Origin: Segatella maculosa DSM 19339 = JCM 15638
Lineage (GTDB): Bacteria > Bacteroidota > Bacteroidia > Bacteroidales > Bacteroidaceae
Direction: 5' to 3'
Length of the DNA stretch: 64,000 nucleotides
NCBI RefSeq assembly: GCF_000382385.1
Contig: NZ_KB908322.1
Location: forward strand, 159,186-223,185
Of the stretch, positions 16,234-24,688 are shown one piece after another. Position numbers and translations under genes: made by a program. The stretch's first letter is position 1, and each line of letters starts with the position of its first letter. The notes under the pieces were generated by a model. It made no database searches, had not been told where the DNA came from, and worked only from the letters and a program-made list of their open reading frames with translations.

Positions 16234-18072
16234 ATGGTTCAGACAGACACTTTACAATATCAGTGCAAGGGCGTCATCTACTACTTCTTGTCCACCTTGC
16301 TACTGGCACTTACTTTCTTTTGTTACATCATCGGCAGCACTATTTTGCCCGTCATGGATGTCATGGGTTGGTTGTTCTTCGTGCTTTCCTGCCTCTCTCA
16401 TGCCGCCATCATCATGCTCTTGCCCCTTGCCGGCTATGCACTGCTGGCCCGATTACGGCAACCTTGGGTGGCCGGAGTCTGGTTTGTGACGTCGGTTTCC
16501 CTGTTGTTGGTGTTGACAATGCTCAATCTTCAGGTCTATCAACTGTATCGGTTCCACATCAACGGCATTATTCTTAACATGGTATTCGGTAGCGGTGCGA
16601 GCGAAATATTCAATTTCGATGCGGCCGTTTTGGCCAAGGAAGGGGGCATACTCCTGCTGTTTGTGGTGGCAGCCTTAGGGCTATGGCGACTCGTTCCCAC
16701 GTTGGTAAGGCATACGAGTCGGGGCAAATTGTGGTCGATGGCGGCCTTTTTGATGCTGTCAATCCTTGCATCTAACGTCATACATGTATATGGAGCGTTC
16801 TTCCAAAAGCCCTCCGTGATGAAGTCAAGAGCCCTACTTCCCTACTATTTTCCACTCACTGCGACGAGCGCTTTGAGGGATTTGGGCTATCAAGCTCCTG
16901 TGAATCCCATTGCAGACATGCCCAGTTCGACCGACATTATCTATCCTTTACACCCCCTAAAAGTGAAGGATTCAAAGCGTCCGAACATCATTTTCATCTT
17001 CATCGACTCGTGGAACAAGCGCACACTTACGCCCGAAACGATGCCCAACGTCTATCGTGTGGCCACCGAGAGTCAGTGGTATGACAATCATTTCAGCAGC
17101 AGCAACGGCACCCGGTATTCGATCTTCGGACTCTTCTTCAGCGTTCCTTGCTTCTATTGGAACAGCTTTGAGTCGAGTCACATCAGTCCGTTGTTCATTG
17201 ACGAAATGATTCGGCAAGGTTATAACTTCAGTATTCACGGCAGTGCCAACTTGGTTAACCCGCCATTCTCACGTGTGGTGTTCCAAAGGGTGCCCAAATT
17301 GCAGGTGAACACACCCGGTGCAACGACTTACGACCGCGACCAACGCATCACACATGACTTCATCAGTGCGCTGCCACGGCTGAAACAACAGGGAAAACCA
17401 TTCTTCTCGTTCCTCTTCTACGACCTTGCACACAGCTATGAATACCCCAAAAGCCTGCCTAAAAGGTTCAAACCGTCGTGGGACTACGCCGATTACACCC
17501 GCTTGAACAACGACATGGACCCCACACCTTACTTTAACCTCTACCGAAACTGCTGTTGGTTGATCGACAAAATGATAGGCGAGGTGATCGAACAGCTGAA
17601 GAAAGAGGGCTTATATGACCATTCTGTCATCGTTATCTCTGGAGATCACGCCCAAGAGTTCAATGAAAACAAAAAGAACTACTGGGGACACGGCGCCAAC
17701 TTCACCAAGTGGCAGATTGGTGTACCTTTGTTGTATCGCATTCCGGGCGAGAAGCCTCGGAAAATCAGCTATCGCACGACGCATTATGACCTTGTTCCGA
17801 CCCTGATGCACGATTGGTTGGGCGTAACGAACCCCATCGAAGACTACAGTATCGGCCATTTGCTCACCGATAAAAGGCCACGTCGCTGGCAAATGGTAGG
17901 CTCTGACATCGAGTATGCCTTTATTATTGGGGGCGATACTATCGTGAACAAGGAAGGCGACGGGGCCATGGATGTGACCGATAGTCGGCTAAATCCCGTG
18001 ACTAACTACCGCATTAATCCACGTGAGTTCAATGCCGCTATTCAGCAAGTCAACCGGTTTTTCAAGAAATAA
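16234..18072 (+). CDS. YejM/PbgA-like DUF3413 membrane protein with sulfatase-fold domain
   Basis: A 612-residue protein with five N-terminal transmembrane helices (about 17-37, 44-70, 80-100, 137-155, 168-186) and a C-terminal alkaline-phosphatase/sulfatase-fold domain in the periplasm. Metal-site-like residues are Asp258 (IFIDSW), Thr293 (SSSNGTRYSIFGLFFSVP) and SGDHAQEF. The five-helix plus hydrolase-fold plan is that of enterobacterial YejM/PbgA, which controls LPS synthesis via LapB-FtsH; other relatives are lipoteichoic-acid-synthase-like transferases. In Bacteroidetes the role is not established. It is monocistronic here. Confidence 0.78.
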   Translation: MVQTDTLQYQCKGVIYYFLSTLLLALTFFCYIIGSTILPVMDVMGWLFFVLSCLSHAAIIMLLPLAGYALLARLRQPWVAGVWFVTSVSLLLVLTMLNLQVYQLYRFHINGIILNMVFGSGASEIFNFDAAVLAKEGGILLLFVVAALGLWRLVPTLVRHTSRGKLWSMAAFLMLSILASNVIHVYGAFFQKPSVMKSRALLPYYFPLTATSALRDLGYQAPVNPIADMPSSTDIIYPLHPLKVKDSKRPNIIFIFIDSWNKRTLTPETMPNVYRVATESQWYDNHFSSSNGTRYSIFGLFFSVPCFYWNSFESSHISPLFIDEMIRQGYNFSIHGSANLVNPPFSRVVFQRVPKLQVNTPGATTYDRDQRITHDFISALPRLKQQGKPFFSFLFYDLAHSYEYPKSLPKRFKPSWDYADYTRLNNDMDPTPYFNLYRNCCWLIDKMIGEVIEQLKKEGLYDHSVIVISGDHAQEFNENKKNYWGHGANFTKWQIGVPLLYRIPGEKPRKISYRTTHYDLVPTLMHDWLGVTNPIEDYSIGHLLTDKRPRRWQMVGSDIEYAFIIGGDTIVNKEGDGAMDVTDSRLNPVTNYRINPREFNAAIQQVNRFFKK

Positions 18073-18092
18073 CGGCCTCAGTCGCAGGCAAA

Positions 18093-18186
18093 CCTCCCCC
18101 AATCCTTCCAGAGAAGGGGAGTGCTTTTCAAAGAATAATGGCCTTTGTCGCACCCAGCCTCCCCCAACCCCTCCAAAGGAGGGGAG
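18093..18186. repeat. Two tandem CCTCCCCC...GGGGAG palindromes
   Basis: Copies at 18093-18121 and 18158-18186 with similar flanks (ATAACGGCCT and AATGGCCTTTGTCGCA), just after the stop of the sulfatase-like gene. They may act as transcription end signals, but no clean U-tract follows. Confidence 0.6.
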
Positions 18187-18314
18187 TGTTTTTCAAGAGA
18201 TAACGGCCTTTGTTACGTCCTTTTTTCAAGGAGAAAGGAAGCCGTTGAGGGTCAAACCGTGATTTAAGTGCAATATTTTCGCCCACCGTCAAGTAGCGCT
18301 CACGGGCCATGTAG

Positions 18315-18499
18315 GGACGCACGGCCCGTGCGTCCGCTCAAATGGCCATGCACCTGTATTCACTTCTCAAAACCATTCGCCAGCTGCTGATTTGTAATCT
18401 CGCCTTGCCTGATCGTTGATCGGGCTGGGACTATTGCATAACCACTTTGCTTTTGTTGTTTCATTCGGTTGTTTGAGCGGACGCACGAGCCGTGCGTCC
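18315..18499. repeat. Inverted pair of GC-rich palindromes
   Basis: GGACGCACGGCCCGTGCGTC-type units at 18315-18335 (preceded by CATGTAG) and 18479-18499 (followed by CTACATG). The spacer is longer (about 140 bp) than in other pairs (about 40-60 bp), suggesting an insertion. Confidence 0.7.
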
Positions 18500-18582
18500 C
18501 TACATGCTTATAGCGTTTTCCGATGTAAAGGCGAGGGAAGTGCGGGGGAAATATGGGTGCGCAACCAACAAACCGCATGGCA

Positions 18583-18668
18583 GTTTCGTTATTTATAGGG
18601 CAGGGTTGACGTTGCACGTCAACCCTGTCACCGAGCGACGAGCAAGAGATCAACGCCAAGGGTGTTGC
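18583..18668. repeat. Half-copy of the 150-bp inverted-repeat element
   Basis: GTTTCGTTATTTATAGGGCA at 18583 onward matches the reverse complement of 10685-10768, sharing GACGAGCAAGAG and a following CAACGCC motif. It contains its own palindrome GGGTTGACGTTGCACGTCAACCC, of which the first 9 and last 9 bases pair. Confidence 0.6.
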
Positions 18669-18719
18669 GTTTTCTTCCAATGAAAGGTTTTCCTAATTCC
18701 CGATAAAAGGTTTTTATCG

Positions 18720-18840
18720 CCTAACCGTAAGCGGCATATAAAAAATACCAGAGAATATATAAAAGAAAATAAGCCCTATTGATTTATAAAATATTCTTGG
18801 ATATTCTACGATTTTTATCAATATACCGCTTGCGGTTAGG
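18720..18840. repeat. 121-bp element with terminal inverted repeats (copy 2)
   Basis: CCTAACCGTAAGCGGC at the left end and ACCGCTTGCGGTTAGG at the right end. Same length and near-identical interior as 565-685, and followed at the same kind of distance by the long inverted repeat with 22-bp units. Confidence 0.7.
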
Positions 18841-18865
18841 AGAACAAAATCCAAGGTCTTTGACA

Positions 18866-18984
18866 TTGGAAATCAACAACTTATATCCTGCGTTTCAATC
18901 TCAGCCATTTTACCGCGCAATGTCAGCCATATTACACGCTAAAATGGCTGAGATTACCACGCAATATGGCTGAGATTGCAAATC
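18866..18984. repeat. Long inverted repeat with 22-bp units (copy 2)
   Basis: Left arm TTGGAAATCAACAACTTATA. GCCAT cores at 18904 and 18926 (22 bp apart), then the inverted cores AAAATGGCTGAG at 18941 and the matching position 18963 (22 bp apart). The right arm is truncated. Downstream, 18998-19080 repeats the AACTTTGA/TTTAGGATTAGCA segment seen at 895-1010. Confidence 0.7.
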
Positions 18985-19087
18985 GTTCGAATGCATGTAG
19001 GGACCTTGACTTTGAATATTGAACTTTGAACTTTGACCTTTAGGATTAGCAAAAAGATAAGATGAACTGTTGACAAAAGGCATGTAG

Positions 19088-19257
19088 GGACGCACGGCCC
19101 GTGCGTCCGTCCTAACACTCGTGCAGTTGTGTTTCATTCTCCTTGCGCGGACGCACGGGCCGTGCGTCCCTACATACCTCAAAGCATGTAACTCACCAAC
19201 TTACCAACTTATTTAATTTGTCAACTCCACTTGCGCGGACGCACAGACCGTGCGTCC
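19088..19257. repeat. Three GC-rich palindromes
   Basis: Units at 19088-19108 (CATGTAG before it), 19149-19169 and 19237-19257 (both followed by CTACAT or CTATAT). The first two form the usual inverted pair; the third is an extra right-hand unit. Confidence 0.7.
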
Positions 19258-19386
19258 CTATATGCGATTTCACCCATACTATGACGCGAAATGGTTGAAA
19301 CAAAAAACCGGAAAAAGGTTGGTTGGAATTCAAAATGAAAACGCATGCTGAAAACCACAGCCATTTCTCCGGTTTATCCTGCTGTT

Positions 19387-21837
19387 TCAGCCGGCTTTCA
19401 GCTTCAAAGTGGCGTGCTTACCGAGGCTTTTGTCCGTCACGGTCAGCGTGATATCGCCCCGCTGCCTGTTGCTCTGAACGATGACAACCAGCTTTCCGTT
19501 GAAGAGTTTCATGCGGGGTTCGGTGAACGGTTCGAGGCTTGTGGCATCGCCATTGCAGGCAGCTTTGAACGTTGCCGCGCCGCTTACGTCGAACGACAAC
19601 GCATTATCGGCCGTCGGAATGAGCGTCCCTTTCGCGTCAACCAGCGAAACAGTGACGAAACAAAGGTCATCGCCGTCGGCATGAATGCTGTTTCGGTCGG
19701 CTTCCAACACGAGATGGTCGGGCAAGCCGGCCGTCGTTATCTGCTGCGTAGCCACGGCTTTTCCGCTGGCATCGTAGGCTATCACTTTCAATTCGCCCGG
19801 TTCGTATTTCACATCGTCCCACATCAGGCGGTAACGTTGTAGCAACTCCCTGGTTTCCAAGCGCCGTTTCTCCTCGTTTGGCCTTCCCGGTGCGACAGTA
19901 TAGGTCTGTTTGCACTTCCGTCCAAGGCTTTTTCCGTTCAAGAACAGCTCGGCACACGGATAATCCGTGTAGACGAACACGGGTGTTTCCATGCCTTCGC
20001 GCCCGTTCCACGTCCAATGGGGCAGGAGGTGCAGCGTGTGTGCCTGCTTGTTCCATTGACTTCGGTAGAGATAGTAGCGGTCTTTCGGTATTCCCGCAAG
20101 GTCGCAGATGCCGAAATAGCTGCTCCTGCTCGGCCAAAACTCATCATATGGCGTGGGTTCTCCAAGATAATCGAAGCCCGTCCACACGAATTGGCCGATT
20201 GTCCACGGCCGATCTTCCTGCATAAGGAAGTCAGCTTCGGGCAGATTACTCCAGCCGCAGTATTCCGTGTCATAGCTTGAGCACTGCCCATCACTGTAGG
20301 TAGCCTTGTCGGTGATACGTGCGGGGATTTTATACACGCCACGTGACGAGACTGTTGAGGCCGTTTCGGCCCCCAAGAGAAAGCCCGCGGGAAGTTGGGT
20401 AATGTTCGTATCATATTTATATACCCTGTAATTGAAGCCCGGAACGTCCATTTCCTGCGCGAAACCGCTCTTCAGGGCTGCCTCGGCACGGTCCATGCCC
20501 TGCGTAACGGGCCGTGTAGGGTCCAATCTGTGGCAAATGGCCTGCAAGTTGTGGGCTATCTCGCGCCCTTCTGCGCTGCCTTGCTCGGGAATCTCGTTGC
20601 CGATGGACCACATGATGATGGAAGGATGGTTGCGATGGCAGCGTACAAGGTTCTCAATGTCGCGCTCGCTCCACGCCTGAAAGAAGCGGGCATAACCGTT
20701 CTTGCACTTGGGATAGCGCCACATATCGAAGCTTTCGGCCATCACCATCATGCCCATGGAGTCGCAAACCTCCATCTGTAGCGTCGAAGGTATGTTGTGA
20801 CTGGTGCGAATGGCATCGCATCCCATGTCTTTCAAAAGGCGTATCTGGCGGATAAGGGCAGCCTTGTTGACGGCTGCACCCAGCGGTCCGAGGTCGTGAT
20901 GCAGGCAGACGCCCTTGAATTTCCGGGCCACTCCGTTGAGTTGGAAGCCTGCTTTCGACACGCTGACCGTGCGGATGCCGAAGCGTTGTTGCTGACGGTC
21001 GTCGACAAGCATGGGGACTTTGCTGCCACGTTCGCGACATATCGCGAGGTCGAGTGTGTAAAGTCGAGGCGTCTCGGGGCTCCAACAATGCGGCTTTTTC
21101 ACCGTAACGGTCAGTTCGTTCAAGCCGGTCGGGGCGGCTGGTCGGCTGAATGAGGCCACAAGGTTGCCCCGGTCGTCGACGATCCGACCGCGAACCAATC
21201 GCCCTTTCATGGGTCCGACGGTCTGAAAGTCTACTTTCAAGATGGCTTTTCCGGCTTCGATGCGCTCCGTTCTGACGAAAGTCGCCCACGAATCGAAGTG
21301 AGTTTCGCCCGTTGTTACGAGTTTCACGGGCCGATACAGCCCGGCTCCGGGATACCATCGGCTGCTTTCCTCGACGTTATTCAGTGTTACGGTGATGAGA
21401 TTGCGGCCTTTCTTCAGCCATCTCGTGGCATCTATCCGGAAAGGCGTGTAGCCATATTTCCATTCTCCTGCAAAATGACCGTTGACATAGACCTTTGGCT
21501 CGGCCATTGCACCGTCGAAGGCGAGCCAAGCATGTGAGGGAAGCGTCTCGAAAGTCAATTCTGTTTGGTAAAATCCCTTGCCTATCCACGGAAGCGCGCC
21601 CGAACGACCGCTCTTCTCGGTGGCTTTCTGCTCGCCGTTCTGCGTGATGGCCACACATTGCAGGTCCCATTTCTTGTCGAAAGGGCCGCTGATGGCCCAG
21701 TCGTGCGGCACGGTTACCGGCTGCCAATGCACACTATCGCGGCTGAACTGCCATGTTCGCAGGTCTGTTTCTTGCCGGTTTTGTGCCTGAACCACGCAAG
21801 ATAAAACGCTCAATAACAGGATAAAAGGTCTCTTCAT
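19387..21837 (-). CDS. Glycoside hydrolase family 2, beta-galactosidase type
   Basis: An 816-residue exported enzyme with signal peptide MKRPFILLLSVLSCVVQAQ. The domain order is sugar-binding jelly roll (about 25-180), Ig-like domain (185-290), TIM barrel (295-590), DUF4982-type domain (about 600-690) and a C-terminal Ig/invasin-like domain (about 700-810). The acid/base Glu415 is in MWSIGNEIPEQG and the probable nucleophile Glu491 in LLGAETAST. It acts on terminal beta-galactosides or related glycans in the periplasm. It is monocistronic, flanked by repeats, with no SusCD pair beside it; its partner locus is elsewhere or it works alone. Confidence 0.87.
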   Translation of the reverse strand: MKRPFILLLSVLSCVVQAQNRQETDLRTWQFSRDSVHWQPVTVPHDWAISGPFDKKWDLQCVAITQNGEQKATEKSGRSGALPWIGKGFYQTELTFETLPSHAWLAFDGAMAEPKVYVNGHFAGEWKYGYTPFRIDATRWLKKGRNLITVTLNNVEESSRWYPGAGLYRPVKLVTTGETHFDSWATFVRTERIEAGKAILKVDFQTVGPMKGRLVRGRIVDDRGNLVASFSRPAAPTGLNELTVTVKKPHCWSPETPRLYTLDLAICRERGSKVPMLVDDRQQQRFGIRTVSVSKAGFQLNGVARKFKGVCLHHDLGPLGAAVNKAALIRQIRLLKDMGCDAIRTSHNIPSTLQMEVCDSMGMMVMAESFDMWRYPKCKNGYARFFQAWSERDIENLVRCHRNHPSIIMWSIGNEIPEQGSAEGREIAHNLQAICHRLDPTRPVTQGMDRAEAALKSGFAQEMDVPGFNYRVYKYDTNITQLPAGFLLGAETASTVSSRGVYKIPARITDKATYSDGQCSSYDTEYCGWSNLPEADFLMQEDRPWTIGQFVWTGFDYLGEPTPYDEFWPSRSSYFGICDLAGIPKDRYYLYRSQWNKQAHTLHLLPHWTWNGREGMETPVFVYTDYPCAELFLNGKSLGRKCKQTYTVAPGRPNEEKRRLETRELLQRYRLMWDDVKYEPGELKVIAYDASGKAVATQQITTAGLPDHLVLEADRNSIHADGDDLCFVTVSLVDAKGTLIPTADNALSFDVSGAATFKAACNGDATSLEPFTEPRMKLFNGKLVVIVQSNRQRGDITLTVTDKSLGKHATLKLKAG

Positions 21838-21865
21838 GTCGTATCTTATTTTGGTTAACTGCCCA

Positions 21866-21873
21866 CAAAGATA
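21866..21873 (-). promoter_or_regulatory. -7 box TATCTTTG (minus strand)
   Basis: CAAAGATA on the plus strand, 29 bp upstream of the GH2 start codon. No clear -33 element at 20-bp spacing. Confidence 0.5.
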
Positions 21874-21935
21874 CGAAAAAAAATGATTATCGGGAATTTG
21901 TTTCCGTCATTTTGTGAACTGCCTGATGCATGTAG

Positions 21936-22020
21936 GGACGCACGGCTCGTGCGTCCGCCTCCGATAATCATGTATATTTGTTTGTCATTTGCCTTGAGCG
22001 GACGCACGAACCGTGCGTCC
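21936..22020. repeat. Inverted pair of GC-rich palindromes
   Basis: Units 21936-21956 and 22000-22020, in the standard arrangement CATGTAG-unit-CCGC ... GAGC-unit-CTACATG, spacer about 43 bp. They lie between the divergent GH2 and Dcu genes. The rest of this spacer (22030-22200) shows nothing else clear. Confidence 0.75.
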
Positions 22021-22200
22021 CTACATGCCTGTCCCAACCATATGGTGGGGCAAACCGATAAGGTTTGGATGGCTATATGGCCTCGGGGTGACGGTTTCAA
22101 CCTGTATTTTGTGATCGAAAAATAGGAAAACAGGGCCGATTGTTTCGTATTTTACAAAAAGAGTGCAGGATTTTGTAAATATGGTTTGCCTTTTTTTGCC

Positions 22201-22208
22201 TATTTTTG
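22201..22208 (+). promoter_or_regulatory. -7 box TATTTTTG for the Dcu/asparaginase cluster
   Basis: Exact TAnnTTTG match, 55 bp before the preferred ATG. It overlaps an in-frame TTG that would otherwise extend the transporter by 19 residues, which argues against that start. Confidence 0.55.
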
Positions 22209-22262
22209 TCCATAGAATTTAATATTCAACGAGCCTATCTTTCTATAAACCTACTATCATTT

Positions 22263-23609
22263 ATGGTGACCTTTTTGATTATCTTGCAACTCTTTATCGT
22301 CTTGGCACTCATCTTTATCGGTGCACGTGTGGGTGGCATCGGGCTGGGAATCTATGGCATGGTGGGCGTTTTTATCCTCGTGTTCATCTTTGGTTTGAAG
22401 CCCGGGAAGCTGCCGATAGACGTGATGTTGATTATTGTTTCGGTCATCACTGCGGCAGCTTTGGTGCAAGCTGCAGGCGGATTGGACTACTTGGTGGGCC
22501 TTGCTGCGAAGTTTCTGCGCCGACATCCCGAACACATTACTTATTATGGACCACTCGTAACGTGGCTTTTTTGCCTCGTAGCCGGCACAGCTCACACGTC
22601 TTATTCACTGCTTCCGATTATCTCAGAGATAGCAACTAACTCGAAGATAAGGCCCGAACGGCCGATGAGTGTGGCTACAATTGCAGCCTCATTGGGCATT
22701 ACTGGCAGTCCGGTTTCAGCAGCTACGGCGGCTATTATCTCCACCGATTTGCTCGGTTACAGGGGAATTGAACTGAAAGATGTGCTGATTATCTGCATTC
22801 CGGCATCGCTCATTGCTATCTTGGTGGCCTCTTTCGTACAGAACCATGTAGGGAAAGAGCTGGTTGATGCCCCCGAATACCAACGCAGGGTCAAGGAAGG
22901 TGTCATCAATCCCGAGCAGGATAGTAAGCAAATGGAGCAGATAGAAGCGCACCCGAACCCTCATGCCAAGTATGCAGTGATGGCATTTTTGATGGCTGTT
23001 CTGCTGGTTGTGGTCTTCGGTTCGGTTCCTTCTCTGCGCCCATCTTTCGTGGTTGACGGTGAAACCGTGCGCATGGGAATGCCCGAAATCATTGAAGTTG
23101 TTATGATGGCTATGTCGGCATTGATCCTCTTAGTGGGCAAAGCAAAGGTGCAAGATGCCGTGAAAGGCAACGTATTTGCAGCCGGAATGAATGCCATGGT
23201 CAGCATTTTTGGCATCGCATGGATGGGCGATACGTTCTTCAACGGCAACCTTTCTTTCTTCAAAAGTCACATCGCTGGCATCGTAACTCAGTATCCTTTC
23301 CTCTTCGCAGTGGCGTTGTTCTTCATGTCGATCATGCTGTTTTCGCAGGCTGCAACAGTGAGGACACTCTATCCATTGGGCATAGGTTTGGGCATAACTC
23401 CACTGGCTTTGGTGGCTATGTTCCCTGCCGTTAACGGTTATTTCTTCATTCCCAACTACCCAACAGAGGTGGCGGCAATCAACTTCGACCGCACGGGAAC
23501 GACGCGAATTGGGCGATATGTGTTGAACCATAGCTTTCAATTAGCCGGCTTCATCACGACATTTGTGAGCATTGGTGTGGGCTATTTAGTCATCACCTTT
23601 CTATATTAA
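22263..23609 (+). CDS. Anaerobic C4-dicarboxylate transporter (DcuA/DcuB)
   Basis: A 448-residue inner-membrane carrier of the Dcu family, which exchanges fumarate, malate or aspartate for succinate during anaerobic growth. About 10-12 hydrophobic helices; the conserved block AGTAHTSYSLLPIISEIA followed by SLGITGSPVSAATAA is a strong family signature. Start chosen at the ATG at 22263, giving a length near the 433-446 residues of E. coli Dcu proteins. Genes for asparaginase, a porin and aspartase follow on the same strand, so its physiological cargo here is probably aspartate/fumarate in and succinate out. Confidence 0.88.
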   Translation: MVTFLIILQLFIVLALIFIGARVGGIGLGIYGMVGVFILVFIFGLKPGKLPIDVMLIIVSVITAAALVQAAGGLDYLVGLAAKFLRRHPEHITYYGPLVTWLFCLVAGTAHTSYSLLPIISEIATNSKIRPERPMSVATIAASLGITGSPVSAATAAIISTDLLGYRGIELKDVLIICIPASLIAILVASFVQNHVGKELVDAPEYQRRVKEGVINPEQDSKQMEQIEAHPNPHAKYAVMAFLMAVLLVVVFGSVPSLRPSFVVDGETVRMGMPEIIEVVMMAMSALILLVGKAKVQDAVKGNVFAAGMNAMVSIFGIAWMGDTFFNGNLSFFKSHIAGIVTQYPFLFAVALFFMSIMLFSQAATVRTLYPLGIGLGITPLALVAMFPAVNGYFFIPNYPTEVAAINFDRTGTTRIGRYVLNHSFQLAGFITTFVSIGVGYLVITFLY

Positions 23610-23639
23610 CACCTATCTTTAACCTATAAAACAAACAGT

Positions 23640-24686
23640 ATGAGAACAACTAAGATTTCAATGCTGATGCTATTGGCATTGGTATTCACGCTGACACTGA
23701 GTGCAAAACCCAAGATTCGCATCATCGCAACGGGCGGAACGATTGCCGGAGTGAGTGCAAGTGCTACCTCATCTGCCTACGGTGCGGGGCAAGTAGGCAT
23801 TCAAACGCTGATTGATGCCGTTCCTCAAATCAAGGAATTAGCTGATGTTAGCGGTGAACAATTGGTCAATATCGGCAGTCAGGACATGAATGATGCAGTA
23901 TGGTTGAAGCTGGCTAAGCGCATCAATCAGCTGCTTAGCGGAGACTATGACGGCGTTCTCGTGACGCATGGTACAGATACGATGGAGGAAACGGCCTATT
24001 TCTTGAGCCTCACAGTCCACAGCGATAAGCCCGTAATCCTTGTAGGTAGCATGCGACCTTCAACCGCAATCAGTGCCGATGGGCCTGCAAATCTCTACAA
24101 TGGTGTGGCAGCTTTGGTCGATCCTTCGTCCAAAGGGCATGGCGTTATGGCCTGTATGAACAACCAACTTATCGATGCTAAGAGCCTTATCAAGACGCAT
24201 ACGACCGACTGTGCCACGTTCAAAGGCACCTATGGAGAGATGGGATACGTCTACAACGGCAAGCCTTATTACATCTTCGAGCCTACATATAAGCACACAA
24301 CTCGAAGCATTTTCAATGTCGATAACCTTGAGAAACTGCCGAAAGTCGGCATCATTTACGGTTATGCCAACTGCTCAACGCTACCCATAGAGGCCTTTTT
24401 TAAGGCCGATTTCGATGGCATTGTGCTGGCCGGAGTGGGTGATGGTAACTTCTATAAAGATGTGTTTGACGTTGCAGTTCAGATGCAAGAGAGTGGCACA
24501 CAGATTGTGCGTGCGAGCCGAGTTCCCACAGGTCCGACTTGTTTGAACGGAGAAGTAGACGACAGTAAGTATCATTTTGTGGCCGCATTGAACCTTAATC
24601 CGCAGAAAGCACGCGTGCTCTTGCAACTCGCTTTGACCAAGACACGCGACTGGCAACAGATACAAAAGTATTTCCAAGAGTATTAA
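23640..24686 (+). CDS. ansB: Type II L-asparaginase
   Basis: Hydrolyses L-asparagine to L-aspartate and ammonia. A signal peptide (residues 1-22, ending LTLSAK) places it in the periplasm. Active-site motifs: IATGGTIAG (nucleophile Thr34) and VTHGTDTMEETAY (Thr112, Asp113). The 348-residue length is normal. The gene is 30 bp after the Dcu transporter and 2 bp before the porin gene, giving an operon that takes up asparagine and delivers aspartate for import. Confidence 0.92.
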   Translation: MRTTKISMLMLLALVFTLTLSAKPKIRIIATGGTIAGVSASATSSAYGAGQVGIQTLIDAVPQIKELADVSGEQLVNIGSQDMNDAVWLKLAKRINQLLSGDYDGVLVTHGTDTMEETAYFLSLTVHSDKPVILVGSMRPSTAISADGPANLYNGVAALVDPSSKGHGVMACMNNQLIDAKSLIKTHTTDCATFKGTYGEMGYVYNGKPYYIFEPTYKHTTRSIFNVDNLEKLPKVGIIYGYANCSTLPIEAFFKADFDGIVLAGVGDGNFYKDVFDVAVQMQESGTQIVRASRVPTGPTCLNGEVDDSKYHFVAALNLNPQKARVLLQLALTKTRDWQQIQKYFQEY

Positions 24687-24688
24687 CC

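Noticed and set aside
16234..18072. True sulfatase
   Set aside because: The CxPSR/SxPSR maturation motif is absent and five transmembrane helices precede the domain, matching YejM/LTA-synthase-like proteins.
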